Below are positions 1-9,600 of a stretch of DNA of 64,000 nucleotides, piece after piece. Every line of letters begins with the position of its first letter. The stretch's first letter is position 1. The notes under the pieces are model-generated. The model was given only the letters and a program-made list of their open reading frames with translations. It had not been told where the DNA came from and made no database searches. Source of the stretch: Acanthosepion lycidas (taxonomy: Eukaryota; Mollusca; Cephalopoda; Sepiida; Sepiidae); the NCBI GenBank assembly GCA_963932145.1, contig OZ010596.1, positions 78,646,770-78,710,769 of the forward strand, read 5' to 3'. Both the position numbers and the translations under genes were made by a program.

Positions 1-235
1 AATTTAGGTGTTAACTATTTGCCCATAGCTGGGACCCTAACAGATGCTACCACCCCCGGTCAGGGTGGACCTGGGAACCCCAGCAATTAAGAGGTGGTTC
101 CACGCTCCTCAAAACCTCTTGATCAGATGCCTTACTGTTGGATATAGTTTATCGTCTTACCCAGGACGCGGATATAGTTTATCGTCTTACCCAGGACGCG
201 GATGTAGTTTATAATCATACCCAGGACGATCGTTA
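1..235 (+). repeat. Repeat-A copy 1 (unclassified interspersed repeat, 3' part)
   Basis: One of four copies in this window of an unclassified interspersed repeat (others at 7550-7943, 39641-40090, 57190-57382). Shared landmarks are a TTAACTATTTGCCCATAGCT-like block, a GGACCTGGGAAC block and a terminal GTTTATCGTCTTACCCAGGA block. Here the terminal block is repeated three times with a 30-bp period at about 139-230, so a fortuitous frame reads a 10-residue repeat there. I cannot assign a class: no tRNA head, TIR or coding domain is visible. Confidence 0.7.
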
Positions 236-790
236 TTTATGGACAGTTTTTTTTATTGCATTAGTATTAAATTTACCAGCTATCTTCTTTATCATATCCC
301 ATACAGATTTTGTTTTTGTCGCTAAATTAAGTTTGCTGACGTACATTTTTTCAACATTCCTGTTTGACATTTTTGATTATTTTCCGAGCTTTTGCTCGAA
401 GTTTAAATTTCAGCAAGTTATCTGCTGTAGGTTCTTTGTTAAAATCCCATAATGCCCTTCTTCTGAGCTTGATAGCCTTTTTACAATCTCCATTAAACCA
501 TTTTATTCTTTGGGGTGCATTCCTTTGCTACAGAGACCGGGATTTCTGTAAACTGTGTTATGTCCCTAATGCGTCATCCGTCCAGTCTTTAAGAATATAG
601 CTTTTGAAATTCTTCCCAGTTTGCTTTACCCAATTTCCAACATTTGGGATTTTTGTCACTTTGCTCTGAGTTTTGCAGAACAATTCGAAACTCATCGCCA
701 CCACACGTGTTCCTCACTTACTTCCAGGTAAAGTCCATAAAGATAGCTCGATCACGCAAAGATAAATCGATTGCAGAGTAATTGTCAGAG
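236..790 (-). pseudogene. Jockey-like LINE ORF2 fragment: end of endonuclease domain and linker before RT
   Basis: Reading the minus strand from about 790 down to 236 gives the last part of an APE-type endonuclease (AIDLSLRDRAIFMDFTWK) followed by the endonuclease-RT linker of Jockey-like LINEs (pieces resembling SKLGRISK and ATKTKSVWDMIKKIAGKFN). Several stops and frame changes interrupt the reading, so it is dead. It is the downstream continuation of 1268-2071, from which a SINE plus a (TA)n run separates it, and Repeat-A truncates it at 235. RT and later domains of this copy are absent from the window. The family call rests on recalled similarity. Confidence 0.7.
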
Positions 791-814
791 AATGGATATA
801 TATATACATATATA

Positions 815-1219
815 TACCGTCGTCGTCGACTCTCCCGTCGAATTCGACGTATGAGGGTCAAGCAGATCAGTTCCCAGGAAACCGACAGCCCGAAAACAGC
901 ACATGAGATTTGATTATAGTGGTGAGGGTTTCGTGCAGGATCATCCACACTTTTTTGGAGGGACGAATACAGAGACCTGGTGCATTAAGTGCCACAAGGT
1001 CCCCAAACAACTCTCCGCAGGTTTTTGAATTCAGAGTTGTCCTTCTCCTAGACCAGTTGCCATCGAAGGCTATAGAACCCAGTCTGTCCTGCTATTTACT
1101 GGAGGGAGAAGAAGAGGATTCACAAGGGTATTAGCACGTAAGTGAATGCAATGGATTCGACTGGAATTCGAACTCCGATTTTTCAATCCAAACCGCTCTC
1201 CATTACTCCACCGTGCCTC

Positions 1220-1222
<3 letters not shown>
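815..1222 (-). mobile_element. tRNA-derived SINE, family C (in LINE endonuclease)
   Basis: The tRNA-like head lies at the right end on the minus strand: an A-box-like GGTGGAGTAATGG and a B-box-like GAGTTCGAATTCC (about 1150-1220). The body runs leftward and carries blocks shared with 16851-17140, 45672-45967 and 55290-55660 (for example ACAGAGACCTGGTGCA and CCAAGGCTATAGAACCCAG on the plus strand). It sits inside the LINE endonuclease sequence, whose reading resumes on either side. Pol III transcription is inferred from the boxes. Confidence 0.75.

Positions 1223-1267
<45 letters not shown>
1223..1267. repeat. (TA)n microsatellite
   Basis: About 45 bp of uninterrupted TA at the head end of the family C SINE, between it and the resumed LINE sequence. 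Confidence 0.95.
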
Positions 1268-1269
<2 letters not shown>

Positions 1270-2071
1270 TTGGGGATTTATCGTTATAGATACTCAAATC
1301 ATTATTATTTCTAACAGATTCTATACTGTTTCCTTTCTGGCTTGTATCTTTACGTCCTCATATGGTGCTGTGCCAATTAAAATCCCTTAGTAATATAAAG
1401 GGAACAGAGAATTGTCTTATAAGTTCCTGCAATTCGGTTTCATTTATCTCTTCATTCGGTGGTTTGTACACCGAGCAGATGACGCAATTGATCGCAATAG
1501 TTTGGGACAAATGTATCTCTATAAGCTGGATTAGTTGGGCATGATTTCATTTTTACATAAATCTGTAATACCAGTTTAATACTCCGTAGATGTCAAGGGG
1601 TTTCACGGGCTTCTATATATAACCTCTCCACCGGGGATGTTCTATCGCCTGTAAATTTGTTTTTAAGTTCATCTGACTTTGTGGAACATCATTGCTGACC
1701 AAGATGGATGTACCACCTGAAGCCTGAAGACCAGTGTCTTTTATATAATTATGTTGCTGGTACTCTAATATTTATTTTATTATCCCTCTTAAGAAAGGTT
1801 TCCTGAAGGCAAATAACTGCCGGTGTCAGGTCTGTTATCAACAGAAGCAGCTCGTTAATGTTTGCCTTCAATACACGGCAGTTCCATTGCATTATTTTAT
1901 ACTTACTTATACTCTTATATTTATGGCTTATTAGTTTTAATTTGTTTTAATTTAGAAGTTTTAGTCGTTTGTCGGTTTTGGCTATCTACTTTCATCTCTT
2001 CCAATTTCTCTGATTTTTAGACTTGGGATTTATGGGTTTCCAGTTTTTGCTTGGTCGTTTCCGTTTGTTTT
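1268..2071 (-). pseudogene. Jockey-like LINE ORF2 fragment: APE-type endonuclease domain
   Basis: On the minus strand the sequence near 1905-1810 translates to IMQWNCRVLKANINELLLL followed by ITDLTPAVICLQETF. This is the N-terminal signature of the apurinic-like endonuclease of non-LTR retrotransposons (QWNCRGLK, then the catalytic-Glu motif CLQET). Downstream comes a piece resembling NNNDLSIYNDKSPTY, just before the SINE insertion. The endonuclease nicks target DNA to prime reverse transcription. In-frame stops and shifts mark it as inactive. Confidence 0.78.
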
Positions 2072-2654
2072 GGTGAGAGTATAAAATCATCTCAGACCCA
2101 GAACCTCTCCTCCCCAAAATGTTAAGCCATCTGAAGAACAAAGGCCACAGAGATCGCCTATAGGTCCACCAAATTCACTACATTAAATATTTAGTGTTTA
2201 GGGAATTTGGTGGACCTATAGGCGATCTCTGTGGCCTTTGTTCTTCAGATGGCTTAACATTTTGGGAAGAAGGTCCACCAAATTCCCTAAAAGCTAAATT
2301 AAATATTTAGTGTTTAGGGAATTTGGTGGACCTATAGGCGATCTCTGTGGCCTTTGTTCTTCAGATGGCTTAACATTTTGGGAAGAAGGTCCACCAAATT
2401 CCCTAAAAGCTAAATTAAATATTTAGTGTTTAGGGAATTTGGTGGACCTATAGGCGATCTCTGTGGCCTTTGTTCTTCAGATGGCTTAACATTTTGGGAA
2501 GAAGGTCCACCAAATTCCCTAAAAGCTAAATTAAATATTTAGTGTTTAGGGAATTTGGTGGACCTATAGGCGATCTCTGTGGCCTTTGTTCTTCAGATGG
2601 CTTAACATTTTGGGGAGGAGAGGTCTGGGTCTGAGATGATTTTATACTCTTACC
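2072..2654. mobile_element. Foldback element with internal 116-bp tandem repeats, inserted in LINE
   Basis: The two ends are inverted repeats about 95 bp long: GGTGAGAGTATAAAATCATC at the left matches the complement of the right end, which finishes TTTATACTCTTACC. The interior holds three units with an exact 116-bp period (landmark GGCGATCTCTGTGG at 2221, 2337, 2453, 2569). Each unit also contains its own inverted pair (CCACCAAATTCCC and GGGAATTTGGTGG) around a short A/T-rich spacer. A 10-bp direct repeat GGTCGTTTCC lies at 2053-2062 and 2655-2664 and may be a target duplication. No coding capacity; superfamily unknown. Confidence 0.85.
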
Positions 2655-3738
2655 GGTCGTTTCCTTTTCTTTTTTTACCTTTACCTAGTTCAGCCTGTTC
2701 CAATTCTTTGTAACATATTTCTTTCAATTTTTTTCTTTTGAAAATTCGGCCAATCATTCAGCTCCAACCGTACGAGTCTCTCAGTTAGGTATCTATACTT
2801 GTCAGTCTTATTGAAGTTATTTAGACCTGTCCTATCCACCATTCTTGCGTAGGAAGGGTCCCTCATGTACCCTTCAAGTACATTTTTGCTTCTGTAAGAA
2901 AAAAAAAAGTTCTTTTAATATTTGACTTATATAATCTCTTTTTCTTTTTTCCAGTACTCACAAATTCAAGAGTAAGCTGGGTGATTTTCCTGGCAATTTG
3001 CACATTTAATTTCATCCTGACACTCAACTTAATCATTATCAGAATATTTTGTCCACATTTTGCGCATGTAGGGCGACTCCTACATCTATCTCTGTGATGT
3101 CCAAAGTTTTTGCATCTAAAACATCTCAGAGGAGCCGGAATATATACCTCCACTGGCTCGACATTGTATCCTATTTCAATTTTTGATGGAATTTTAGATG
3201 AGTTGAACGTAAGGATGTATGTATCTGTAAATAATTTTTCACCATTTCTTCTAATAGAGATCCTTCGGTAATCAGAGACACTCTGGATACCCAAGGCAGA
3301 TTAAATTTATTCTGAGATGGCCAGAGAGAGCTCTTTAGTTCTGATCACTCACTTTGATGTATTTTGCGTGAGGGAAAGTTTTAATATTCACATTGTGAAA
3401 GGTCTTCATTTTCATTATAGATTCCCCATGTTTTCTAGTTTCAACCTCCATCATCAAATTGCCGTCTCTCATCTTCTGATTTTGGATTAATCCGACTTCT
3501 TCATCAATCAAGAAAGAGGACAGTCTCGTCAAAGGAGTTTCCTTCAAAGACTCGAGCGCAAAAAAAATCTCGGAAAGGCCATATTATTAGGTTGGTGCAA
3601 AAATAAGGACGTAATAATGTCGTTTATTTGACGTTAAAAAACGACATTATTACGTCATTATTTTTGCACCAATCTAATAGCTTCTTTTACAGAATCTGAA
3701 TCCGAAAGGTATCGCTTGGCTTTTTTATTTTGATTCAT
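2655..3738 (-). pseudogene. Jockey-like LINE ORF1 (Gag-like nucleic-acid-binding protein), interrupted
   Basis: Minus-strand ORF1 begins at an ATG at 3738 (MNQNKKAKRYLSDSDS), is split by the mariner MITE at 3587-3677, continues with TPLTRLSSFLIDEE and HGESIMKMKTFHNV, then QSVSDYRRISIRRNGE. It ends in a zinc-knuckle region: CFRCKNFGHHRDRC (C-x2-C-x4-H-x4-C), then CAKC starting a second knuckle. Such ORF1 proteins coat the element's RNA during retrotransposition. The frame changes at least once near 3300. Together with 1268-2071 and 236-790 it forms one minus-strand LINE copy in the normal ORF1-ORF2 order. Confidence 0.8.
3587..3677. mobile_element. Mariner-type MITE 1 (inserted in LINE ORF1)
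   Basis: Ninety-one bp, nearly a perfect palindrome. It begins TTAGGTTGGTGCAAAAATAA and ends with the complement (one change, CAATCTAA), flanked by TA at 3585-3586 and 3678-3679. The tip is the mariner TIR also found on human MADE1/Hsmar1. Confidence 0.93.
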
Positions 3739-3742
3739 AATT

Positions 3743-4127
3743 TATAGTTATTTTCCAAGCGTAGTTATACGTGGAACAAGGCCGAAAAGATGGTGCACTC
3801 TGTGAGGATCGAACTCACTATTAAGTCGTAATTGTTTTAGCGAGACAAGCTTGCTAATCATTACACCACCTCAAGGGGAGCATATATTATTTTCTAAGCG
3901 CATCTTAGATGTGGCACAAAGCCGAAAAAAAGGGGAAACCTCGTGAGAATCGAACTCACCACTCAGTCGTAATTGTTCTAGCTAGATAAGCTTGCTAACC
4001 ATTGCACCAGCTCGAGGCGCCCAAATGATTTTCCAAGCGAAAGTATGGGGCACCCAGTGAGGATCGAACACACTACGTCGTCGTAATTGTTCTAGCTTGC
4101 TAATCAGTACAGCGCCTCGAGGTGCTC
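3743..4127 (-). mobile_element. Three tandem copies of tRNA-derived SINE family B with an outer target duplication
   Basis: Three head-to-tail minus-strand copies at about 3745-3890, 3891-4022 and 4025-4127. Each reads, on the minus strand, a tRNA-like head with A-box region (TGTAATGATTAGCAAGCTTG-like), a B box (GTTCGATCCTCAC), then GGCCTTGTGCCAC and a tail. The third copy is internally shortened. The trio is bounded by a 12-bp direct repeat TGATTCATAATT at 3731-3742 and 4128-4139, and I saw no separate duplications between copies. It lies at the start of LINE ORF1. Confidence 0.8.
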
Positions 4128-4139
4128 TGATTCATAATT

Positions 4140-4760
4140 CATATGAATTAAATTTTACTGTCTGTGCTTCCCACCCATTTCGGAGCCCAACCTTGTGACA
4201 TGTCAAGGCGAAAACCCAATCTCTTTGACGGGTCAGGGCTACACAAACCAGTATACTCGCATTCGTGAAAGGCCCGGAACTCCTGTCAACACATTTGTTG
4301 CACTACCCAAATTTTCAGTGAACAAATTGAAGGGTTAACAGCTATGTCCAAGCCTAAATGTCTCTACGAACCGACTGATCCTAAGCCAGCGCATTCTAAC
4401 GCCTATACATTAGATTGGGTTGTTATCCATCCAATAGTTCATTTGGGTAAAGTTTCCCAAAAGTACTCACTTTGGTATCGTTATAGACGCTAGGGCTTCA
4501 CCTGACCAGCCGATTGATCGTATCAGGCCTCTCCGACAGACCACCTAGTCCAGGTAAGGGCCAAAGTGGTGTGTTGGGAAGTGCCTAACCCTGACTACTA
4601 AAACCCTTAACCACCAGGATCCCATCCCCAGACATCACGGATCGCCACCCATGGCAAAACAGGCGGTCTCATTTGGAGGAGGGCTTCTCTGAAGAAGTGC
4701 AGTCAGCGCATTCTGAAGCTCCAGTCAACAGGGGGTTTTCTTTTCTGGATATAAAGTCTG
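4140..4760 (-). mobile_element. Probable 5' UTR region of the Jockey-like LINE
   Basis: The sequence continuing past the SINE cassette on the 5' side of ORF1. It is more GC-balanced than its surroundings and has no long frame. Because the cassette's target duplication joins it to ORF1, it is most simply the upstream part of the same LINE. I recognise no motif in it. Confidence 0.4.
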
Positions 4761-4869
4761 CAAAAACTGTTCAAATATTCTGCGTATCCGAGCACTTTAG
4801 GCTATTCCTTTTTTCATTATCAAGGATTTTTTTTTAATTTTTAACTAAATGTGTATGTGTTTTTATGTA

Positions 4870-5170
4870 TGTATCTGAAGCTGTTTTTAAGCATTTCACT
4901 TGAAGCAAGATGAGAGTACCACTAGTACACAAGGGTCTACAGAGAGTGTAAGTAAGGGAAAAGACTGGGTATAGAGGTGTTGTGGAAAGGATAAAAGGAA
5001 GAATCGAGGAGGATAAAAAGAAGAGAGGTTCAAGGTAACAGAAGATGTCGATTGACATTACATTTAAATTTTTGAAGATTTTAATTATCAGGGAAGCAAA
5101 TAAGAGGAAAGCAGTTCCACTGCCGGGAAGTGCAAGAGAAAAAGAATAGAGTAGAGGCGGTTACATTTAA
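4870..5170 (-). mobile_element. Jockey-like LINE 3' end (C-terminus and UTR)
   Basis: On the minus strand, SLITNNQ-like and KFKCNVNR-like pieces (complement of ACATTTAAATTTTTGAAG and TCAGGGAAGC) match the conserved C-terminal tail also seen at 9126, 22611 and 62590, followed by the untranslated end with CTTGCTTCAAG. It is a 5'-truncated copy. Confidence 0.7.
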
Positions 5171-5339
5171 CAGTTTCGAAAGTAAAAGGGTGGGACCGAA
5201 ATGCCAACCAACTAGCACGCTTAAATTAATGATTTTACTATCGCCCGAGGAGACACATTTGTAGCGTTGAAACTCGATTGGTATTGTGTAGCGATTTTTA
5301 ACATGTTTTTGTTTTAATCACCTATAATAAATAAATAAA

Positions 5340-5343
<4 letters not shown>

Positions 5344-5398
<55 letters not shown>
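5344..5398. repeat. (TA)n microsatellite
   Basis: About 55 bp of TA after an AAATAAATAAATAA stretch. Confidence 0.95.
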
Positions 5399-5401
<3 letters not shown>

Positions 5402-5429
5402 ACTTTTATATATATTATTTATGTATTAT

Positions 5430-5592
5430 ATATACGCGGTACTTATTGGAAAGTGCTCAATACCATAAAAACACCGATATACGCGACCATATGGATTATA
5501 TATATAATTCCAAAATTTAAAAATTAATCAATTTGTCGATCGCCAACAGCGTGAAAGCCAGGGTCACAAACTCACATCAATCCAACTAATAT
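5430..5592. repeat. Repeat-E copy 1 (possible MITE)
   Basis: Shares CCAAAATTTAAAAA, GATCGC and CAGGGTCACAAACTCACATC blocks with 55055-55205. The arm ACGCGGTACTTATTGGAAAG at its left end occurs in inverted orientation at the right end of the other copy, which suggests a TIR-bearing element of which each locus keeps one end. Confidence 0.5.
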
Positions 5593-5593
5593 A

Positions 5594-5687
5594 TTAGGTT
5601 GGTGCAAAAATAATGACGTAATAATGTTTTTTGACGTAAAAAAAACGTCAAAAAACGACATTATTACGTCATTATTTTTGCACCAAC

Positions 5688-5691
<4 letters not shown>
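5594..5691. mobile_element. Mariner-type MITE 2
   Basis: Ninety-eight bp palindrome with TTAGGTTGGTGCAAAAATAA arms and TA flanks, sitting at the edge of a (TA)n run. Confidence 0.92.
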
Positions 5692-5738
<47 letters not shown>

Positions 5739-5835
5739 CTGTTCTTAGACAGTAATAAGTATTTACTGTCTGCTGATGATACCTGATTGGTAAAAACCAC
5801 GGCAGCAGGGGAGTTGGCTTTCCAAATATTTTATG

Positions 5836-5874
<39 letters not shown>
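5692..5874. repeat. Two (TA)n runs with a short spacer
   Basis: TA runs at 5692-5736 and about 5840-5874. The ~100-bp spacer has no feature I recognise. Confidence 0.9.
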
Positions 5875-5876
<2 letters not shown>

Positions 5877-5877
<1 letters not shown>

Positions 5878-6420
5878 CGGGGGTAATTGAAAGGATCCAA
5901 ACAGGAAATAACAAAGTTATTGAGTGAAAGACTGTTTACTTTGGAAATATCAAAGGATCGTCGCAGAGATCATTGAATGGCAAAGAAAGCTGTTGAAAAC
6001 ATAACTAAAGAACGAGAAGCAAAGGAAACGGTTTTAAGAACTTGTCTCCTCGAGAGGAACGTAAACGAAAGCGGGTTAGAGCGAAACACCAACCTTTAGC
6101 CAGTGCTCAATTCTTTGAACAGTCTGGAATTGAAAGTGTCAAGAGGGGCAAATGGTGTTGAATGCTTTGCAAATTAGTATCTATTCAACCATCTACGAAT
6201 CTCTTTCTTCACTGAGCCAAATATTCTAAAGCGCAAAAATTCTGCCAAGAAATACACAAAAATTCACTTGACTAAAGATTTTTTATTTATTTTATCTCTG
6301 ATGTTGTGCGATGGACCCAAATTGGGCGAAAGGGTGAACTTGATCCGATATGGTGCCGGTCATTAAATTAAATTAAAGAACACCATTGGAAATTTCGTAA
6401 ATTTAAGGAATCAACGCATA
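5877..6420 (+). mobile_element. Degenerate Tc1-like transposase remnant
   Basis: Plus-strand pieces resemble a Tc1/mariner-superfamily transposase: a basic helix-turn-helix-like stretch with PREERKRKRVRAKHQPLA and FFEQSGIESV (about 6040-6150), then RVNLIRYGAGH-like residues near 6330. There are multiple stops and frame changes. No terminal inverted repeats were found, and the assignment rests on recalled family resemblance only. Confidence 0.4.
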
Positions 6421-6604
6421 TGCTAGTCCACAAAAATCTCCTGAGCCGACCAAGCATAGAAATGAATACAATATGGGAACCAGTAATAAGGAGTGCCAGA
6501 GAAAAGCGATAATAACAACAAAAATTGCAATATGAACTCTGGTAAAAATGGTGCTGAAGACATTAGGTTTATAATACCCAGAAATTCATACACAGATGTC
6601 CTTA

Positions 6605-6905
6605 AGGACACATGGCACAGTGGATAAAGGTGTTGGTTAGATCCAGTGACAGGACCCAAAGAGTGTGAGTTCAATACCTGGTTAAGTGGAGAACTTGCAG
6701 ACGGGGATTAACAGGACATAACTGATAACTGACATCCATGACACGTGGCACGAGAACAGTCTACCCCAGCGAGCGAAATTTAAGGGTTAAGTTCGACATT
6801 CCAACCACTTGAAGAAGGCCGGAGCGTACAACGGCCGAAACATTGTTATAAATATGGCGATAAAGATGAGGACACTAGTCCGAATAATGTAAATAATGTA
6901 TTAAA
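6605..6905 (+). mobile_element. tRNA-derived SINE family A, near full length
   Basis: Begins GGCACAGTGGATAAAGGCGT-like (A box region) with B-box-like GTGAGTTCAATACC near 6664. The body includes CATGACACGTGGCACGAGAA. A conserved element TTGAAGAAGGCC, then 12 nt, then GGCCGAAAC lies at about 6808-6841. The tail is AATGTAAATAATGTA. Other copies lie at 6930, 7140, 18456 and 54957. A spurious minus-strand frame crosses it. Confidence 0.82.
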
Positions 6906-6929
6906 TTAAATATTCTGTAATATTCTATC

Positions 6930-7130
6930 ATTATTTACACTGTTATCATCATCTTCATTGACATATTTACAACGTTTCGGCCTTTGCACGCCTTCTTCAG
7001 GCGACTGAAATTTCGAAACGAACCAAGTTTTTGACTCACCATTGCTGTAGCCTGGTACTGAATTCACAATTCTTTGCGTTTAGTCACTGGATCTAACTAA
7101 CGGCTTTATTTACTGGTCCATTTGTCCTTG
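6930..7130 (-). mobile_element. SINE family A, inverted copy
   Basis: The complement shows tail, then GAAGAAGGCGTGC with GGCCGAAACG, then the head with TTAGATCCAGTGAC (complement of GTCACTGGATCTAA at about 7080). It faces the copy at 6605-6905, separated by about 25 bp. Confidence 0.78.
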
Positions 7131-7139
7131 AGGGGACTT

Positions 7140-7345
7140 GAAGAGTTGAGCTAAAGGGAAATTATTGAGACATCCGGAAGAGGTATGGCATGTGGAACTA
7201 GAACAATCTAACCCGGTGGATTAAATAAAGTGTTCGATTTGAAAGTCCAATCGCCTGAAGAAGGCCAGAGCGTACAATGGCCAAAACGTAAATATGGCAA
7301 TGAAGATGAGGAAAACGGTCCGAATAATGTAAATAATATAAGTAA
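7140..7345 (+). mobile_element. SINE family A, 5'-truncated copy
   Basis: Retains the body from GGCATGTGGAACTAGAACA through CTGAAGAAGGCCAGAGC and the tail CGAATAATGTAAATAATAT, but lacks the tRNA head. Third member of the cluster, again reversing orientation. Confidence 0.75.
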
Positions 7346-7549
7346 TCGTAATACCTCATCTCAGAGATATAGACAGATATTCTATCGTTCTAGACCCTTT
7401 CGTGCAAATGCAGATGTCCTCCTACCTTAGCTTTTAATTTCCATTAACGACCTTCCTTGTGACATCAGCTCTCAACTTGATATATAGCACAACCATTTCC
7501 TCCTGTTCTGATAGAAAGTCTGCTCAGTTCAATTGGCGGCAATAAAATT

Positions 7550-7943
7550 TGGTTTCGTTTATTTTATTTTACGGCATATCAGCACTTCAATGGGTTATTT
7601 AATTCCGGCAAGATTTTTTAGGATAGGTCCGTATGAATAGAATAGGCAGGTTTCATTGACGTATTTTTGTAAAGAGGGGTTTTTCGATAATAACATGTAT
7701 TGCTGGTATTTTTTTCAAAAATGTATTGGTATTTTTACTATAAAATACTTTTATACTTTCATAGTATTTTGACCCCAGTTTGGGAGTTAATCATTTGCCC
7801 ATAGCTGGGGTCCAAACAGGTGCTATCACACCGGGCCAGGGTAGATATGGGAACTACATCAATTAAGATGCATTTCCACGCACCTCACAAACTTCCCGAT
7901 CAGAAGCCTTGCCCTCGGATGTAGTTTATCGTCTTGCCCAAGA
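7550..7943 (+). repeat. Repeat-A copy 2, long form
   Basis: Starts TTTGGTTTCGTTTATTTTAT, contains CAATGGGTTATTTAAT, and ends GTTTATCGTCTTGCCCAAGA. It matches 39641-40090 along its length, which sets the family at roughly 400-450 bp. Confidence 0.75.
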
Positions 7944-8760
7944 TGGATGACAGTAACCACCTACTGTTAAATGGGGCAAAGAATGGCTTGTTAATTTTAA
8001 CACCTCCAAAAAGAAACTGCTTTCTATTAATCATCTGAGAGAACCCTTTCTGCCTTCCATCAGCATGGCTGATGCTAACCTCCAGGTGAATGACTTGTTG
8101 CTCCTTCTCGGGCTAACATTCTCGACTGAAGTGAGGTGGAAAGACTATATTGAATCCATTGTTAGGATATCTGCTAAGAAAGTTGGTTCACTGTGTCGTG
8201 CTAGACACCTTTCCTCTCTATCTTACATATCTATAAGTCTACCATTCGTCTATGCTTCTTGATAAATTCTAAAGAAGAATCAGCAATATTGTTGGTCCTG
8301 ATCTGGCATCTCGTCTTCAGTCATTTTCGAGTTGTCATAATCTAGCTTCCCTGTGCATTTTCTATAAATAAATTCATGATAATAATTCAGCAGAGGTCTT
8401 CAGTATTGTACCTTGAGTTTATGAATTTAAGGACAGTACTGAATTAGCAACAAGAACTCGTTAGTTTACAAATGAATTGGCTAGATGTAACCGTAATTTC
8501 TATGCTAACAGCTTCTTTTTTTTGCTCTTCTCGCTTACGGAACTCTCTTTCGATTCGATGCTATCCAGAGAACTTTTATCTTCAAAAGAATAAATGAAAT
8601 GTCAGTCGCTTTCTGCTGAGCTCTTGAGTATTCTTCGTTTGTTATGACTTCTTAGTAATGTTTCTGTTTTCTAAATCTTTCACACCCCTTGTCTCTTAGT
8701 GGCTTTACTCCCTTGCATGTAGTATCAGTGTGATCATATTTACTTCCGATAGATCGTATA
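7944..8760 (+). mobile_element. Jockey-like LINE 3' portion (ORF2 C-terminal region)
   Basis: Plus-strand reading gives the post-RT C-terminal region of a Jockey-like ORF2: WLVNFNTSKKKLLS, then MADANLQVNDLLLLLGLTFS (about 8065), WKDYIESIVRISAKKVGSLC, and further on SNIVGPDLASRLQSF-like residues near 8290. The untranslated end follows with the GTCTCTTAGTGGCTTTACTC block at about 8693. Frame changes occur after about 8260, so it is inactive. It abuts Repeat-A directly. Confidence 0.75.
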
Positions 8761-9125
8761 TCCTTGTGTTTTTTCTGACATTGTCAATCAATGGTCTCAA
8801 CTCAACTGCTCTGCCTATAAATACATGTAACTTTGAGCCTGCGACATGTTATCTGATCAGTCAAATTTGTGGCGGTTTGTAAACGGCCTCGCTTTACCAA
8901 GCCATTTATCTACATAATTAAAGTTTAAAAAGAAATATTTGGGAGCTAATAAAAGAAAAAAAATCGACAGGACACGATCACACGAGAGAAAAAATAAAAT
9001 ATAATTTTCCGACCTACATTGAATTCTCACTGCTCGTCTTCTTGCCACCGACTGTCTTCTGATTGCTTTCTTCCTTTTTGATGAGGATGAAGTTTTTTTG
9101 TTTGTTTATTGATTTTTGTTTTGTT
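8761..9125. other. No recognised feature
   Basis: AT-rich, with short frames only. Nothing here matches the repeat families of this window. Confidence 0.5.
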
Positions 9126-9600
9126 TTTAATCGTTTTACCCTCAAGCAAGGCGAGAATGCCCCTAGAACGTAGGAGGTTTCAGGGAGTGAAAGCGAATGA
9201 GAAGACTTTAGTTAGAATGATTGAAGAAAACACATAAAAGGAACAGGGTTCAAGAAAACAGAAGATAGCGATTAACGTTACATTTAAATTTTTGAAGATT
9301 GTAGTTATCAGGGAAGCAAGTAAATGGAAGGGAGTTCCACAGACAGGAAGTGCGAGAAAAGAGTTTGTAAGAGTAGAAGTCGCGGTTGCCTCGAGCTAGT
9401 TCAAGATAAAACGGTGAGATCTGATTGCATCAGGGGGAAAATCCCATCAGGATAGTTGCTATGAGAATGTTTGTAGAAAAGGCAGAGGGAAGCCACGTCA
9501 CGTTGATGAGAAAGTGACTGGGGGTGAGATGCCTGGTCAGGATGGATTACATTAGAGACACTTGTTTGAATTTTGTCAAGAATATAGATGCACTTCTCAC
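9126..9600 (-). mobile_element. Jockey-like LINE 3' end
   Basis: The minus strand reads LDKIQTSVSNVIHPDQASHP and SLSHQRDVASLCLFYKHSHS (the conserved C-terminal block of ORF2), then SLITTI / KFKCNVNR-like pieces and the untranslated end. It is 5'-truncated and has frame changes. Confidence 0.78.

Noticed and set aside
3780-4120. Genuine tRNA genes suggested by A and B boxes
   Set aside because: No cloverleaf acceptor pairing; the sequence repeats with SINE bodies and tails.
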